Assembly: GCF_041379045.1 (NCBI RefSeq)
Contig: NZ_CP166871.1
Location: forward strand, 2,170,001 to 2,234,000
Reading direction: 5' to 3'
DNA: 64,000 nt
DNA from: Thalassotalea ponticola
GTDB lineage: Bacteria; Pseudomonadota; Gammaproteobacteria; Enterobacterales; Alteromonadaceae
Position 1 is the first letter of the stretch. Each line of letters opens with the position of its first letter. The position numbers and the translations under genes are program-made. Shown here piece by piece: positions 54,679 to 64,000 of the stretch. The notes beneath the pieces were generated by a model. That model searched no databases, was not told where the DNA came from, and was given only the letters and a program-made list of their open reading frames with translations.

Positions 54679-55818
54679 ATGAATACGCTAGAAACCGTTG
54701 GCGATAACCTGACCGCTTTTTTTAACGTCGTTGCACAAAATTCATTACTACATACAGCCCTGGCACTGCTGCTGGCATGGATCGTCGCTTGGATTTTAGA
54801 CCGAATTGTTATTGCTTGGTTGCGTATCGTCATTGCCAAAACCAACCTTGGCTTAGACGAATCACTCATAAATTTACTGCGTAAACCCCTGTTTTATACC
54901 ATTTTTGTACTCGCCTTTATTTTTGCTAATACCTTAGTACCCATATCAAGGTTTATATCGACCATAGTGATCCCGATTTTTATTAGCCTGTTACTGATAC
55001 TTTGGACGGCATTCTTACTTAAAGTAACCAAAATTTTATTGCAGAGAATGGCCAATAACGAGAATCATTTTCCAATGTTAACTCCACAAACACTACCGGT
55101 GTTTCACAATTTGGCAATGATTGTCATATGGGTATTGTCGATCTATTACATTTTATCGAGCTGGGACATCGACATGTCGGCACTACTAGCGTCAGCTGGT
55201 ATTGTCGGTATTGCCGTAGGCTTTGCCGCTCGCGATACCCTAGCCAATTTATTTTCAGGGGTATTTATCATGGCGGATGCGCCCTACAAAATAGGTGATT
55301 GCGTCGTTTTAGAATCTGGGGAACGAGGAGAAGTGACCAACATAGGCCTGCGTAGCACACGCATACTTACCCGAGATAATATCGAAATTACGGTACCAAA
55401 CTCGGTTATTGGCAATACAAAAGTGATCAATGAATCGGGTGGCCCGAATACGACTTATCGTATCCGCTGCAAGGTTGGGGTTGCCTATGGCAGTGATATT
55501 GACCAAGTACGACAGACCTTACAATCGATAGCCGATGAAGACAACGATATATGTGATTTTCCAAAGCCAGTGGTAAGATTTCGAAACTTTGGTGACTCAG
55601 GTCTTGAGTTTGAATTAATGGGCTGGATACGAGAGCCACAATTTCGCGGACGTATCACCGACCAAGTATTGACTACCATTTATAAACGCTTTGCTGATTG
55701 CCGTATCGAAATCCCCTACTCTAAACACGACATTTATATTAAACAGCACTCAATGAGTCGTGATGATGATCTACCATCAACAGCTATGTTGCATTTAAAC
55801 CAGCAACCAAGAGAGTGA
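54679..55818 (+). CDS. MscS-family mechanosensitive channel
   Basis: 379 residues with four or five membrane segments. The pore-lining TM3 and beta-domain junction is SALLASAGIVGIAVGFAARDTLANLFSGVFIMADAPYKIGD, the MscS signature. The beta domain has VTNIGLRSTRILTRDNIEITVPNSVIGNTKVINES, and the C-terminal alpha/beta domain ends about residue 350. The extra N-terminal segments set it apart from E. coli MscS (286). AAGGAT lies before the ATG. It releases solutes during osmotic downshock by family role. Downstream are the convergent tRNA genes. Confidence 0.93.
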   Translation: MNTLETVGDNLTAFFNVVAQNSLLHTALALLLAWIVAWILDRIVIAWLRIVIAKTNLGLDESLINLLRKPLFYTIFVLAFIFANTLVPISRFISTIVIPIFISLLLILWTAFLLKVTKILLQRMANNENHFPMLTPQTLPVFHNLAMIVIWVLSIYYILSSWDIDMSALLASAGIVGIAVGFAARDTLANLFSGVFIMADAPYKIGDCVVLESGERGEVTNIGLRSTRILTRDNIEITVPNSVIGNTKVINESGGPNTTYRIRCKVGVAYGSDIDQVRQTLQSIADEDNDICDFPKPVVRFRNFGDSGLEFELMGWIREPQFRGRITDQVLTTIYKRFADCRIEIPYSKHDIYIKQHSMSRDDDLPSTAMLHLNQQPRE

Positions 55819-55864
55819 AGTTAAATTGGCGAATGAAGGGGTTTATCAGGCGACAGATACAAAA

Positions 55865-55884
55865 AAATCGCCTTGAGGCGATTT
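55865..55884 (-). terminator. Terminator of the tRNA-Asp array
   Basis: Read leftward AAATCGCC-TCAA-GGCGATTT followed by TTTT, 24 bases beyond the last tRNA. Confidence 0.85.
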
Positions 55885-55907
55885 ATGACGATACAGCTGA
55901 AGATACG

Positions 55908-55984
55908 TGGCGGAGTGGACGGGACTCGAACCCGCGACCCCCGGCGTGACAGGCCGGTATTCTAACCAACTGAACTACCACTCC
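55908..55984 (-). tRNA. tRNA-Asp (GTC), copy 5 of the array
   Basis: 77 bases including the encoded CCA. It has acceptor GGAGTGG/CCACTCC, D-loop AGTTGGTTAGA, anticodon GTC in CCTGTCACG, and T-arm GGGTTCGAGTCCC. The sequence is identical to the other four. Confidence 0.97.
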
Positions 55985-56011
55985 GCATAGGAATCTTGCA
56001 AACTTATATCG

Positions 56012-56088
56012 TGGCGGAGTGGACGGGACTCGAACCCGCGACCCCCGGCGTGACAGGCCGGTATTCTAACCAACTGAACTACCACTCC
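56012..56088 (-). tRNA. tRNA-Asp (GTC), copy 4 of the array
   Basis: Identical 77-base tRNA-Asp with encoded CCA, separated from the next copy downstream by 27 bases. Confidence 0.97.
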
Positions 56089-56121
56089 GCATAGGATATA
56101 ATGCAAACTTTTGAAAATCGT

Positions 56122-56198
56122 TGGCGGAGTGGACGGGACTCGAACCCGCGACCCCCGGCGTGACAGGCCGGTATTCTAACCAACTGAACTACCACTCC
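56122..56198 (-). tRNA. tRNA-Asp (GTC), copy 3 of the array
   Basis: Identical 77-base tRNA-Asp with encoded CCA, separated from copy 4 by 33 bases. Confidence 0.97.
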
Positions 56199-56224
56199 GC
56201 ATAGGATTTTCATGTTTATATCGT

Positions 56225-56301
56225 TGGCGGAGTGGACGGGACTCGAACCCGCGACCCCCGGCGTGACAGGCCGGTATTCTAACCAACTGAACTACCACTC
56301 C
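56225..56301 (-). tRNA. tRNA-Asp (GTC), copy 2 of the array
   Basis: Identical 77-base tRNA-Asp with encoded CCA, separated from copy 3 by 26 bases. Its 5' flank (AAGT) differs from the GC that precedes the other copies. Confidence 0.97.
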
Positions 56302-56339
56302 ACTTAGGATATAAACGACAACAACACATCAAACAAGAT

Positions 56340-56416
56340 TGGCGGAGTGGACGGGACTCGAACCCGCGACCCCCGGCGTGACAGGCCGGTATTCTAACCA
56401 ACTGAACTACCACTCC
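56340..56416 (-). tRNA. tRNA-Asp (GTC), copy 1 (promoter-proximal)
   Basis: Identical 77-base tRNA-Asp with encoded CCA, first of the five and 42 bases from the -10 box. Confidence 0.97.
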
Positions 56417-56458
56417 GCTAAGGCTTAATTCAACACGTTGTCGTTGAATGCGGGGCGA

Positions 56459-56487
56459 ATAATAAGGGTACTGTTGTCATGAGTCAA
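56459..56487 (-). promoter_or_regulatory. Sigma-70 promoter of the tRNA-Asp array
   Basis: TTGACT at 56487-56482 and TATTAT at 56464-56459 with a 17-base spacer. The discriminator is G+C-rich (TCGCCCCGC), as in stringently controlled stable-RNA promoters. Confidence 0.85.
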
Positions 56488-56594
56488 CAACTTTTTTAAG
56501 AAAAATGTTCAAGCGAACATTTGTTAATCAATCCGTTGCTTTTGCCAACACAAACCCGTTGCATTGCACATTTATTATTCACCTGAAAAATGAT

Positions 56595-57323
56595 TTAGGC
56601 GTCAAGTGTCGCCTCTTGTCTCCAGATAGTTTTTCCTGCTTTGCTCTCAATTGCGCTCAACCGCTGATCATGTGCCTCTAATTCTTGTTCAGACGCACTG
56701 ACAACGCGAAGTGGCGGTCGATTAGCGCTCAAACGACGGATACCATCTGCCTGCGTACCTTCTTGTTCTTGATGAAGTGACAACGTATTTTGATAGCGCG
56801 TCATTTCAATGTAAACGTAGGCTAGCAACTGAGCATCGATTAAAGCGCCGTGATAGGTACGGTCGACAAGCTTTTCAACACCGTAGTGTTTGGCGAGAAA
56901 ATCGAGCGTCTTTGGTGAGCCAAATTCGTCACGTGACGTTTTTAATGTATCGGTTACCGTGCAAATATCGCTGGTCATCGGCAAACCGCGACGCGTCATA
57001 GCAAATTCATGATCCATAAAACCAACGTCAAATCGAGCGTTGTGAATGACCAGTTCGCCACCTTTAATAAAATCAATAAACTCGTCAACCACTTGATTAA
57101 ACAGCGGCTTGTCCGCTAAAAACTCGTTGGTTAGACCGTGAACATTAATAACCTCTTGTTCCATGTGCATTTGCGGATTAATGTAGGCGTGGTACGTTCG
57201 ACCGGTGAACTTGCGGTTTACCAACTCGACACAACCAATTTCTACGATGCGATGCCCTTGCTTTGGATCGATACCGGTGGTTTCGGTATCGAGGACAATG
57301 AGTCGTTCTTCTTGCTGCTGCAT
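56595..57323 (-). CDS. dnaQ: DNA polymerase III epsilon subunit (3'-5' proofreading exonuclease)
   Basis: 242 residues, as for E. coli DnaQ (243). The Exo I motif is VLDTETTGI (Asp/Glu), Exo II HNARFDVGFMDHEF, and Exo III with YHGALIDAQLLAYVY (His and Asp of the DEDDh set). The C-terminal part (ADGIRRLSANRPPLRVVSASEQELEAH) is the linker and alpha-subunit-binding tail. It proofreads for the replicase. It is divergent from rnhA with about 90 bases between, the conserved dnaQ-rnhA pair. Confidence 0.96.
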   Translation of the reverse strand: MQQQEERLIVLDTETTGIDPKQGHRIVEIGCVELVNRKFTGRTYHAYINPQMHMEQEVINVHGLTNEFLADKPLFNQVVDEFIDFIKGGELVIHNARFDVGFMDHEFAMTRRGLPMTSDICTVTDTLKTSRDEFGSPKTLDFLAKHYGVEKLVDRTYHGALIDAQLLAYVYIEMTRYQNTLSLHQEQEGTQADGIRRLSANRPPLRVVSASEQELEAHDQRLSAIESKAGKTIWRQEATLDA

Positions 57324-57416
57324 AATACCTGCTAACTCAATAAATATTTAACCGTGCTATATCCTTGTCATATTACCTGATAAACTGCCTTTAAAAAACA
57401 TTCAGTGATAAACAAA

Positions 57417-57884
57417 ATGACAAAACACGTGCAAATATACACCGATGGTTCTTGCTTAGGTAATCCAGGTCCGGGTGGCTATGGGGCGATACTGATATAC
57501 AAAGACATTCGCAAAGAATTGAGTCAAGGCTATCGCTTAACCACCAATAATAGAATGGAAATGTTGGCCTGTGTCGCCGCCTTAAAAGCGCTCACGCAGC
57601 CGTGTCGCGTCACCCTAACCACCGACAGCCAATACGTGCGCCAAGGTATTACCAGCTGGATTCACAACTGGGTAAAAAACAATTGGCGCACGGCCAGTAA
57701 ACAGCCGGTCAAAAACGTTGACCTGTGGCAGCAACTATACGAACAAACCAACAAACACGACGTGCAATGGCACTGGGTGAAAGGCCACAGTGGTCACCCT
57801 GAAAACGAACGTTGTGACGAGTTAGCTCGTAACGCCGCCGAACAAAGTAACTTGTTAGAAGATAGCGGATACAAGCCAAGCTAG
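57417..57884 (+). CDS. rnhA: Ribonuclease HI
   Basis: 155 residues (E. coli is 155). Catalytic residues are visible: D in [20 protein letters not shown] in [14 protein letters not shown] in [11 protein letters not shown], and H/D in [18 protein letters not shown]. It removes RNA in RNA-DNA hybrids. The start at ATG 57417 has no strong ribosome site, and a GTG four codons upstream is open. It is divergent from dnaQ. Confidence 0.96.
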   Translation: MTKHVQIYTDGSCLGNPGPGGYGAILIYKDIRKELSQGYRLTTNNRMEMLACVAALKALTQPCRVTLTTDSQYVRQGITSWIHNWVKNNWRTASKQPVKNVDLWQQLYEQTNKHDVQWHWVKGHSGHPENERCDELARNAAEQSNLLEDSGYKPS

Positions 57885-58197
57885 TAGCGGTTTATCAGTA
57901 AATAGTACGCGGCACTAATCAGGTGTGCGGTACTCGTTTTTACGGGTCACATCAAGTTTGTCAAATAACACCTTTGACTTCTATGCCAGAGTTTTTTTTT
58001 AAGCTTAATGGGCAGGGCTTGTCTAGACAGATGTTTGTCAGGTAAATGACTGCAGATTGATACTGATATCAGCAGCGACTCAGTCTCGCTTGATGCTTAA
58101 TGGTTTAAAAGTTTTTCAAGATAGTAAAAGAGGGTCTTAATAGACTAATGCCGATCAGTTAAGAAAATGATCGGTTGACCGATCTAAACGATCATGC

Positions 58198-58233
58198 AAA
58201 ATCCGTAATCAGTTTTCTGATTACGGATTTTTT
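58198..58233 (+). terminator. Terminator-like hairpin just before the IS4 transposase start
   Basis: AAATCCGTAATCAG and CTGATTACGGATTT form a 14-bp stem followed by TTTT, ending one base before the ATG. It should block read-through from outside and shield the ribosome site of any incoming transcript. Confidence 0.8.
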
Positions 58234-58234
58234 T

Positions 58235-59545
58235 ATGCAACTTTCTACCGCTCTCGACTCAATTAACCACTTTAGGCCTAGCCAAGTCGAAACATTAGCT
58301 GATTTATTACCACTTGAGTTGATTGAAGAAGCATATGAACTGACAGAAACGGTCACCTTAAGAAAACGTAAGCTCACTCTAGAGTCTATGGCGTGGTTAT
58401 TGATTGGAATGGCTATATACAACGATAAATCGATGGCTGACGTTGTAAACATGCTAGATATAGTAGATAGAGATGGAAAACCTTTTGTTGCTCCTAGCGC
58501 TTTGACTCAGCGTCGCAAGAATCTTGGCGAAGCAGCTATGAAAGCTTTATTTGACTGTACACAAAAACGTTGGAACAAAGAAGCTAAGCACCCTCATTGG
58601 AATGGATTAACCTTGCTTGGAGTCGATGGTGTTGTATGGCGGACAGACGACTCAAAAGAAAACAACAGCGCATATACGAAACCGACTAACACACAATACC
58701 CTCAAGTGAGAATGGTGTGCCAAATGGAATTAAGTAGCCACTTAATTACAGGAAGCGCGTTTGATGATTATACCGTGAATGAGATGGTATTAGCCGAGAA
58801 GCTAATAGAATCGACACCCGATAACAGTCTGACATTATTTGATAGAGGGTTTTATTCTCTTGGGCTATTGCATAAATGGCAATCTACAGGAAATGAAAGA
58901 CACTGGCTAATACCACTGAAGAAGAACCTTCAATATGACGTTATCAGAAGCCTTGGTCGTAATGACAAACTGGTTCGACTGACCTCAAATCCCAGAGCGA
59001 GGAAGCTGTGGCCAGAGCTTCCGAACGATATTGAAGTAAGGTTGATTACGCGAAAAATAAACGGCAAAAGTCAAAGTGTACTCACGTCAATGATTGACCC
59101 TATGCGATATCCTTCAGCCGATATCGGCGATTTATATAGCCATAGATGGGAGATTGAACTTGGATATCGAGAGCAAAAACAATATATGCTTGGCAATAGG
59201 TTAACGCTGAGAAGCAGGTTGCCAGAGCTTGTAAAGCAAGAACTCTGGGGAATACTTCTGACTTACAACCTAATTCGATATCAGATGGTAAAAATGTGTC
59301 AAACGCTCAAAGGGAATTACCTTCCATACCAGTTGAGCTTCAACGGAAGTTTGGCGCATGTAATGCGGCTACTCGTCGGATTACCGTACTCTTCACCAGG
59401 AGCGATTCCACGCCAGCTTAAGCACTTCTACTCCATGGCTGATAGCCTAATACTGGAGCCACGGCGGGGGAGAACATTTCCAAGAACCGTGAAACCAAGA
59501 CCAACACGGTACCCTAAAAATAAAGATGCCGCTCACCTTAAGTGA
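58235..59545 (+). CDS. IS4-type DDE transposase
   Basis: 436 residues from [20 protein letters not shown]. It is closely similar to the transposase of IS4 itself: [38 protein letters not shown], then [12 protein letters not shown] with the first Asp, [14 protein letters not shown] with the second Asp, and [17 protein letters not shown] (YREK motif) with the Glu. The start at 58235 is used because IS4 proteins begin this way and because the longer frame reads through the protective hairpin. The frame is intact, so transposition remains possible. Confidence 0.95.
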   Translation: MQLSTALDSINHFRPSQVETLADLLPLELIEEAYELTETVTLRKRKLTLESMAWLLIGMAIYNDKSMADVVNMLDIVDRDGKPFVAPSALTQRRKNLGEAAMKALFDCTQKRWNKEAKHPHWNGLTLLGVDGVVWRTDDSKENNSAYTKPTNTQYPQVRMVCQMELSSHLITGSAFDDYTVNEMVLAEKLIESTPDNSLTLFDRGFYSLGLLHKWQSTGNERHWLIPLKKNLQYDVIRSLGRNDKLVRLTSNPRARKLWPELPNDIEVRLITRKINGKSQSVLTSMIDPMRYPSADIGDLYSHRWEIELGYREQKQYMLGNRLTLRSRLPELVKQELWGILLTYNLIRYQMVKMCQTLKGNYLPYQLSFNGSLAHVMRLLVGLPYSSPGAIPRQLKHFYSMADSLILEPRRGRTFPRTVKPRPTRYPKNKDAAHLK

Positions 59546-59634
59546 ACGGCATTAGTCTCAATAGACCCTCTTTTATTTAAAGGACAATCAAATCAATCCC
59601 CTTCAACAAAATATGTGTTGCTGAAAAGGCGATA

Positions 59635-62600
59635 TTATTTTGCTTGTCGGCGCAGTAACGCACTAGCGACGATCAGTAGTAACCAGTACATAGTACCACC
59701 TGACTCTGTCTCTTTATTTTTTAGCTTATCTTTGTCCTTATCCTTTTCGTACTCACAGCTACCGTCATCTTCGTTAGCATTGCTATCGTAGTTTGATGCC
59801 TCGCTATCCGTACAGCCTTTTTCAATGCCATCGGAGATCACCGTCAACATAAATGTTGTCGAAGCAAAGTCACTGGCATGCTCTATATCGCGAACCGTAA
59901 CCGTAACCATGGTTTCACCATGCGTATCAGCATCAGGGATAAGGTTGAACGTATCACCATCGATTTCTGCACTGATATTCTCACCGGTTACTTCGATAGT
60001 GTTTGGCACTTTGTTACCGTCGACATAGAAGACTTCGATACCATCAATGCGACCATTCTCGTCAACCGTCATGTCCGCGAATTCAGCAATTTTCAGGTTG
60101 CTGGAAACCGATACATTATGACTTAAAGCCACGCTGTCCTGACCTTCAAGGTCGTAGTCAAAGTTAATCGTTAAGTCTTTGCCTGTCGCTTCTGGCTGAA
60201 CCGCAACTTTGAATGACACTTCGATTTCACTTTGCTCCGGACCTACGTAGTCGAAACATACCACCAAGTCATCTTGTAAAACTTGGTCGAGGTTATCAAA
60301 ACCAAGCACTTTCCACAGATAATCATTTTTAGGACCCACATTAACGGAGAATGGAGAATCGAAACCTTCAATCATGACCACACCTTTGGCCAGATCGGCA
60401 CCGAGATTATCGTATGCGTAGATGATCTCATGCATGCCTGGATGATCGTCAATACCGCTGCGCAGAATCATTTCAAAGTCGAATTCATCACCGGTATTGC
60501 TGTCGGTCACGTTATCAAACTCAAGGAATAATAAATCTCCCAGATCTGGACGTTCCACAGCGTATTGCGATGCAATGGTTAAACCGCGAGGGTTGTCCGG
60601 ATTGCGCAGGTAATCCATGGTAAAGCTACCGCGCCAGAAAGGTGCAAGTGACTCATACAGGAAGCCTGGACCACGATGCAGGCGCATCATCCAATACGCT
60701 TGGTTAAACTGCATGGCTCCTACCGCGTGCATACGCATAAAACCACCATTTTCCTGATTGTAAAGTTTGAAGCTCGCGTCGTGATTCCAGAACAGCCAGT
60801 CAATCGGTGCATCGACGTAATTTCTGTGATCGCCCACCATCCACTCGGCGTTTGGTTGCATGCGGTATTCACCATGCAGGTCGATATAACCACCGTCTGA
60901 ATACTCATCAATCAGAGGTGTATGACACATCTCATCGGTGAGGTTAGTGGTCATGACATAGTCACGCATGACATCTCGAGTAGATAACTGCGTACCCGCT
61001 AACGTCAAGCCATTTTCATCAGCCTGAATAGCTGCTTTGATTTGCGGATTATTCGCTTTGACGGTTTCCGGTGCTAAGCGCATGCCTTCTGGTAGCGTAA
61101 TGGCGAAGTTATAATTGCGATCATCTGATTCCAGGTTTGGCTTAACCTTCATGGTAACGTCGATAACGTCCATGGATTTTGCTCTATCCTGACTGACTTC
61201 CCAGCTCACTGCGTCACCAGTGTGAGTGAAATTCAATGCAGTAAAGCCGATAGTGCCTTCAGCACCTGCGGTATTGCCTAGGTCAAAACCACCATAGTAC
61301 TTATCACCTTTCTTCGCACCCGGAATATCCCAACCGATAGTCAGCGGGTAATCACCATTTCCGTCATGCGATACTGGCGCCGTTATACTCAGCTGACCGT
61401 TGTCTGAATTGTTACCGATTAAGGCAACACCGGTATCGATGGTTGTGGACTCACCGGTTGAACCATTAATGGCCATGGTTGCTATCCAGTACGTACCTGG
61501 CGTTGGGTCAATCAGATTACAGTAATTGTTTTCTGCTTGTGAGCTCGATAAACAAACCACCTCGTCGCGGTACTCATCACGCATGTGAATACCTTCAGCA
61601 GCCTGTTCTTCGGTCGGAATAAAACTGCCATTAGCATTTTTGTCTATCCCTACGGCAATAAATGGATTAAAGCTCGCGTATCTTGGATTATCCTCCATAA
61701 ATTGATTGCTATAATCGTGAGATTGCACTTCCACCATTAAGCGTTTGGTGCCTGCCGGCACTTCAATCGCTCTAATGTCCCAGCCTTTCTCAATATTGTT
61801 ATTCGACAAGAATGGACTTACCGTGGTCAACTCTGCGCTATGAATTTCTGGCTTCACCAGACCATAGTATCTTGGCGTTAACTGGGAGTAATCATCGGTG
61901 TTAACGATAATGGTGTCCAAACCTTGCTCACGAGTGATATCGATATTGTGAGATACCGGTAACTGCGCCGCCACGTTGGCTGCAACAATAGGCATATGAA
62001 CATCCGGCGCATTGCCATTATTTTCGCTTAACACAACTTTACCGTTAAAGAATGCGAAGTTGTTTAGCTCCACTTCCCAAGGCGCTCCTGGCTCACTCGG
62101 GTCGACTTTTTGCTCAATAATGCTAGGCAGTGATGCCTTAATGATAATGCTCTGGGTTTCGCCAGCTTTCAGTGTAAAGTTGGCAGGAGAAACGCTAATC
62201 TCTACGCCCTCTTCCTGACCGATACCGGTAACCGTCCAACTGCCATCTTTGGTGGCTTTTACGGTGCGCATCCAGGTACAAGTACCTTCACACTCCATTT
62301 CTACCATAGATGGAATGTTTAACCAGTTATCAAAGCCACCGTTACGTGGGTTAGCATTGATGTAGTTTTCAATCGTTTCATCCATGACAAGGCCTGTGTT
62401 GTTGGCGCGTTCTACATTAATAGAACCGGCACCGGCCATGAAGTTGTAATAAGGCTCGAGTAGTTGATAACCATTGTTTAACCACACATCACCAGCGGTC
62501 AGCATTAATGCCGATTGGATTTCCGCCGGTGTCCAGTCTGGGTGTAACTGGCTCAATAACGTCATTGCACCTGTTACATGTGGTGTTGCCATTGAGGTAC

Positions 62601-64000
62601 CACTCATAAATGTCCAGTCGGACGCACGAGGATACATGGTAAATGGCTGGTCATCAGCGTTTGCCGCATAAATATCAACACCCGGTGCGACTAAGTCCGG
62701 AACAAGCGTGTTGTTGGTACGGCTTGGTCCCATGGAACTGAAAGTAGCCAGGTTATTGGCCTGGTTTTCATCCATGTAGTAATCGTTGGTTGCTACATTG
62801 ATGGTTGCCCGAGCGGTACCCGACGTTGAGTTCTTGATCCAATTCTCAAGTTTATATTTATGGTTAGAAGCAACATTAATACCTGGAATTACAAAGTTGT
62901 CGGCAACAGTCGCCTGACCGTATTGAGTATTAATTAATACAATACCTCCAGCGCCCCCCGCGGCAACGTTTTTCGCTTTATCAACACGAGGGATATCGCC
63001 GCGTTCACAAACAACAATTTGATCTGACGTAAATGTGTCTGCCGGGAATGGCACGTTACACGAGTATGGCGAGTACGCATCGTTTTCGTCTGGGTCTGGG
63101 AAACTGGACGCTAATACAAATTCACCGGTAATTTCTTCGGTAAAGCCTTTACCTGTAATCGGCGAGCTTGGAATGCGCCATGCTGGTGCATCACCTTCAA
63201 AGCCTGAAATAGACGTTTTACCGGCATCGATAACCCGATCATGCTTAGTGGCGCCAACGGTCGTTACCCAAGGAGATGAGTGATCTGCAGACCAATAGTA
63301 TGGGCCTGAATTACCTGCCGCAGCCGCTACGCTAATGCCCGCTTCACGAGCTGATAAAAATGCCAACTCCATTGGATCTTCCCAAGGAAAGTTTTCTGCA
63401 CCACCGATTGAAAAGTTGATCGCATCGACACCATCGGCGATGGCATCTTCAAACGCTGATAGGATCGCAGATTCTGGACAACCAGCGTATGGATCGCCCG
63501 CGCCTCCTGGCCAACATACCTGATAGGAAATAATATGTGCGCGAGGCGCTACACCGGAAGTTTTTGGAAAGTTAAATGGTAAATCGACACCATCACTGGT
63601 TTCGGTACCGTCAACGGTTTGCAGCGGTACATTTTCTACCATATTACCGGCAGTGGTACTGGCGGTATGAGAGCCGTGACCATTGTAGTCTTCGCCGTTA
63701 GCTGGGCGAATCATCTTTGACTGCCACGAATACTGTTGGAATTCTGGTGCAGAATACACGTCGGTGATTTCCGAATAGGAGCGAACACCAATCAGTTTGT
63801 CATTACAAAGCGTTGGATCTTCAACACAGTCACCAACAAAAACGCCAGGGCCGAAGGGGTTTGAGTTGGTATACTCTTCATCACTGGCAAAAGCGACGTG
63901 GTCGGTATTGATACCGGTATCTATGATACCTACCACCATGCCCTCACCTTTGGCCCCCACACCATTAGGTGCTGATGTGTCAGTCCAAGCCGCATCGGCG
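59635..64000 (-). CDS. Large secreted subtilisin-like (S8) protease with PA domain and GlyGly-CTERM, partial
   Basis: More than 1,450 residues are visible; the N-terminus is beyond the right edge. The S8 catalytic set is present: Asp in GIIDTGINTDH, His in DYNGHGSHTAS, oxyanion Asn in AAAGNSGPYYW, Ser in MSGTSMATPHVTGA. A PA domain is inserted between them (VPFPADTFTSDQIVVCERGDI...GGAGGIVLINT). Fn3/Ig-like domains and a long C-terminal region follow, then CTDSEASNYDSNANEDDGSC, a Cys-bounded Asp/Asn calcium-loop-like element. The end is an ESGGTMYWLLLIVASALLRR tail, a GlyGly-CTERM signal cleaved by rhombosortase in type II secretion hosts. It degrades extracellular protein by family role. Confidence 0.93.
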   Translation of the reverse strand, partial: ADAAWTDTSAPNGVGAKGEGMVVGIIDTGINTDHVAFASDEEYTNSNPFGPGVFVGDCVEDPTLCNDKLIGVRSYSEITDVYSAPEFQQYSWQSKMIRPANGEDYNGHGSHTASTTAGNMVENVPLQTVDGTETSDGVDLPFNFPKTSGVAPRAHIISYQVCWPGGAGDPYAGCPESAILSAFEDAIADGVDAINFSIGGAENFPWEDPMELAFLSAREAGISVAAAAGNSGPYYWSADHSSPWVTTVGATKHDRVIDAGKTSISGFEGDAPAWRIPSSPITGKGFTEEITGEFVLASSFPDPDENDAYSPYSCNVPFPADTFTSDQIVVCERGDIPRVDKAKNVAAGGAGGIVLINTQYGQATVADNFVIPGINVASNHKYKLENWIKNSTSGTARATINVATNDYYMDENQANNLATFSSMGPSRTNNTLVPDLVAPGVDIYAANADDQPFTMYPRASDWTFMSGTSMATPHVTGAMTLLSQLHPDWTPAEIQSALMLTAGDVWLNNGYQLLEPYYNFMAGAGSINVERANNTGLVMDETIENYINANPRNGGFDNWLNIPSMVEMECEGTCTWMRTVKATKDGSWTVTGIGQEEGVEISVSPANFTLKAGETQSIIIKASLPSIIEQKVDPSEPGAPWEVELNNFAFFNGKVVLSENNGNAPDVHMPIVAANVAAQLPVSHNIDITREQGLDTIIVNTDDYSQLTPRYYGLVKPEIHSAELTTVSPFLSNNNIEKGWDIRAIEVPAGTKRLMVEVQSHDYSNQFMEDNPRYASFNPFIAVGIDKNANGSFIPTEEQAAEGIHMRDEYRDEVVCLSSSQAENNYCNLIDPTPGTYWIATMAINGSTGESTTIDTGVALIGNNSDNGQLSITAPVSHDGNGDYPLTIGWDIPGAKKGDKYYGGFDLGNTAGAEGTIGFTALNFTHTGDAVSWEVSQDRAKSMDVIDVTMKVKPNLESDDRNYNFAITLPEGMRLAPETVKANNPQIKAAIQADENGLTLAGTQLSTRDVMRDYVMTTNLTDEMCHTPLIDEYSDGGYIDLHGEYRMQPNAEWMVGDHRNYVDAPIDWLFWNHDASFKLYNQENGGFMRMHAVGAMQFNQAYWMMRLHRGPGFLYESLAPFWRGSFTMDYLRNPDNPRGLTIASQYAVERPDLGDLLFLEFDNVTDSNTGDEFDFEMILRSGIDDHPGMHEIIYAYDNLGADLAKGVVMIEGFDSPFSVNVGPKNDYLWKVLGFDNLDQVLQDDLVVCFDYVGPEQSEIEVSFKVAVQPEATGKDLTINFDYDLEGQDSVALSHNVSVSSNLKIAEFADMTVDENGRIDGIEVFYVDGNKVPNTIEVTGENISAEIDGDTFNLIPDADTHGETMVTVTVRDIEHASDFASTTFMLTVISDGIEKGCTDSEASNYDSNANEDDGSCEYEKDKDKDKLKNKETESGGTMYWLLLIVASALLRRQAK

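Larger units (their letters stand above)
58125..59575 (+). mobile_element. IS4-family insertion sequence
   Basis: About 1.45 kb. The inverted ends TAAAAGAGGGTCT (58125-58137) and AGACCCTCTTTTA (59563-59575) match perfectly for 13 bp. The match resumes as GACTAATGCCG after a few differing bases. One intact transposase gene fills the element. No flanking direct repeat is visible. It lies between rnhA and the S8 protease gene. Confidence 0.92.

Noticed and set aside
55908..56416. Regular repeats that might suggest a CRISPR array
   Set aside because: The repeat unit is a complete tRNA-Asp gene with anticodon, T-arm and CCA, so it is a tRNA array.
58110..59590. Target-site duplication of the IS4-like element
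   Set aside because: Flanking bases (CAAGATAG to the left, TTTAAAGG to the right) show no clear direct repeat, so none is claimed.

Overview
The window looks like a chromosomal segment of a marine gammaproteobacterium of the Alteromonadales, most like Colwelliaceae/Thalassotalea. The evidence is the moderate G+C content, the gltA/sdhCDAB-sucAB locus, DUF2999 and DUF2986 proteins, a TonB-dependent receptor, a GlyGly-CTERM S8 protease, and a bamC-gcvR-bcp-perM-bepA-arsC-hda-purMN gene order that still matches Escherichia coli. The genus is inferred from gene content only.

Layout. 1-9.6 kb: start of a prolyl-oligopeptidase lipoprotein, a redoxin, small membrane and GNAT genes, sucCD, and envelope genes. 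9.6-15 kb: a leftward group of TonB receptor, secreted amidohydrolase and TPR-sulfotransferase. 15.6-25.2 kb: TCA-cycle core, sdhCDAB-sucAB leftward with gltA divergent. sucCD lies about 10 kb from sucB, so the usual sucABCD operon is split. 25.4-26.5 kb: a receiver plus histidine-kinase-like protein.

26.5-33.2 kb is the most unusual part: a small chromosomal integron. The integrase gene (rightward, 32245-33214) has two frameshifts but keeps a perfect LexA-type box in its promoter. Leftward of it six cassette-like ORFs all read away from intI, with four clear attC sites and one broken one. The distal ORF is a complete subclass B1 metallo-beta-lactamase with all six zinc ligands. An IS110/IS1111-type element lies exactly at the R' core of one attC.

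33.2-49 kb: conserved housekeeping genes (bamC, gcvR, bcp, perM, bepA, arsC, dbpA, tesA, hda, purMN), with dapA missing from its usual place beside bamC. 49-58 kb: DUF3108, a class II glutamine amidotransferase, fadE with a FadR-like operator, an SRPBCC protein, an MscS channel, five identical tandem tRNA-Asp genes, dnaQ and rnhA. 58.1-59.6 kb: an IS4-like element. 59.6 kb to the end: most of a very large secreted S8 protease whose N-terminus is outside the window.
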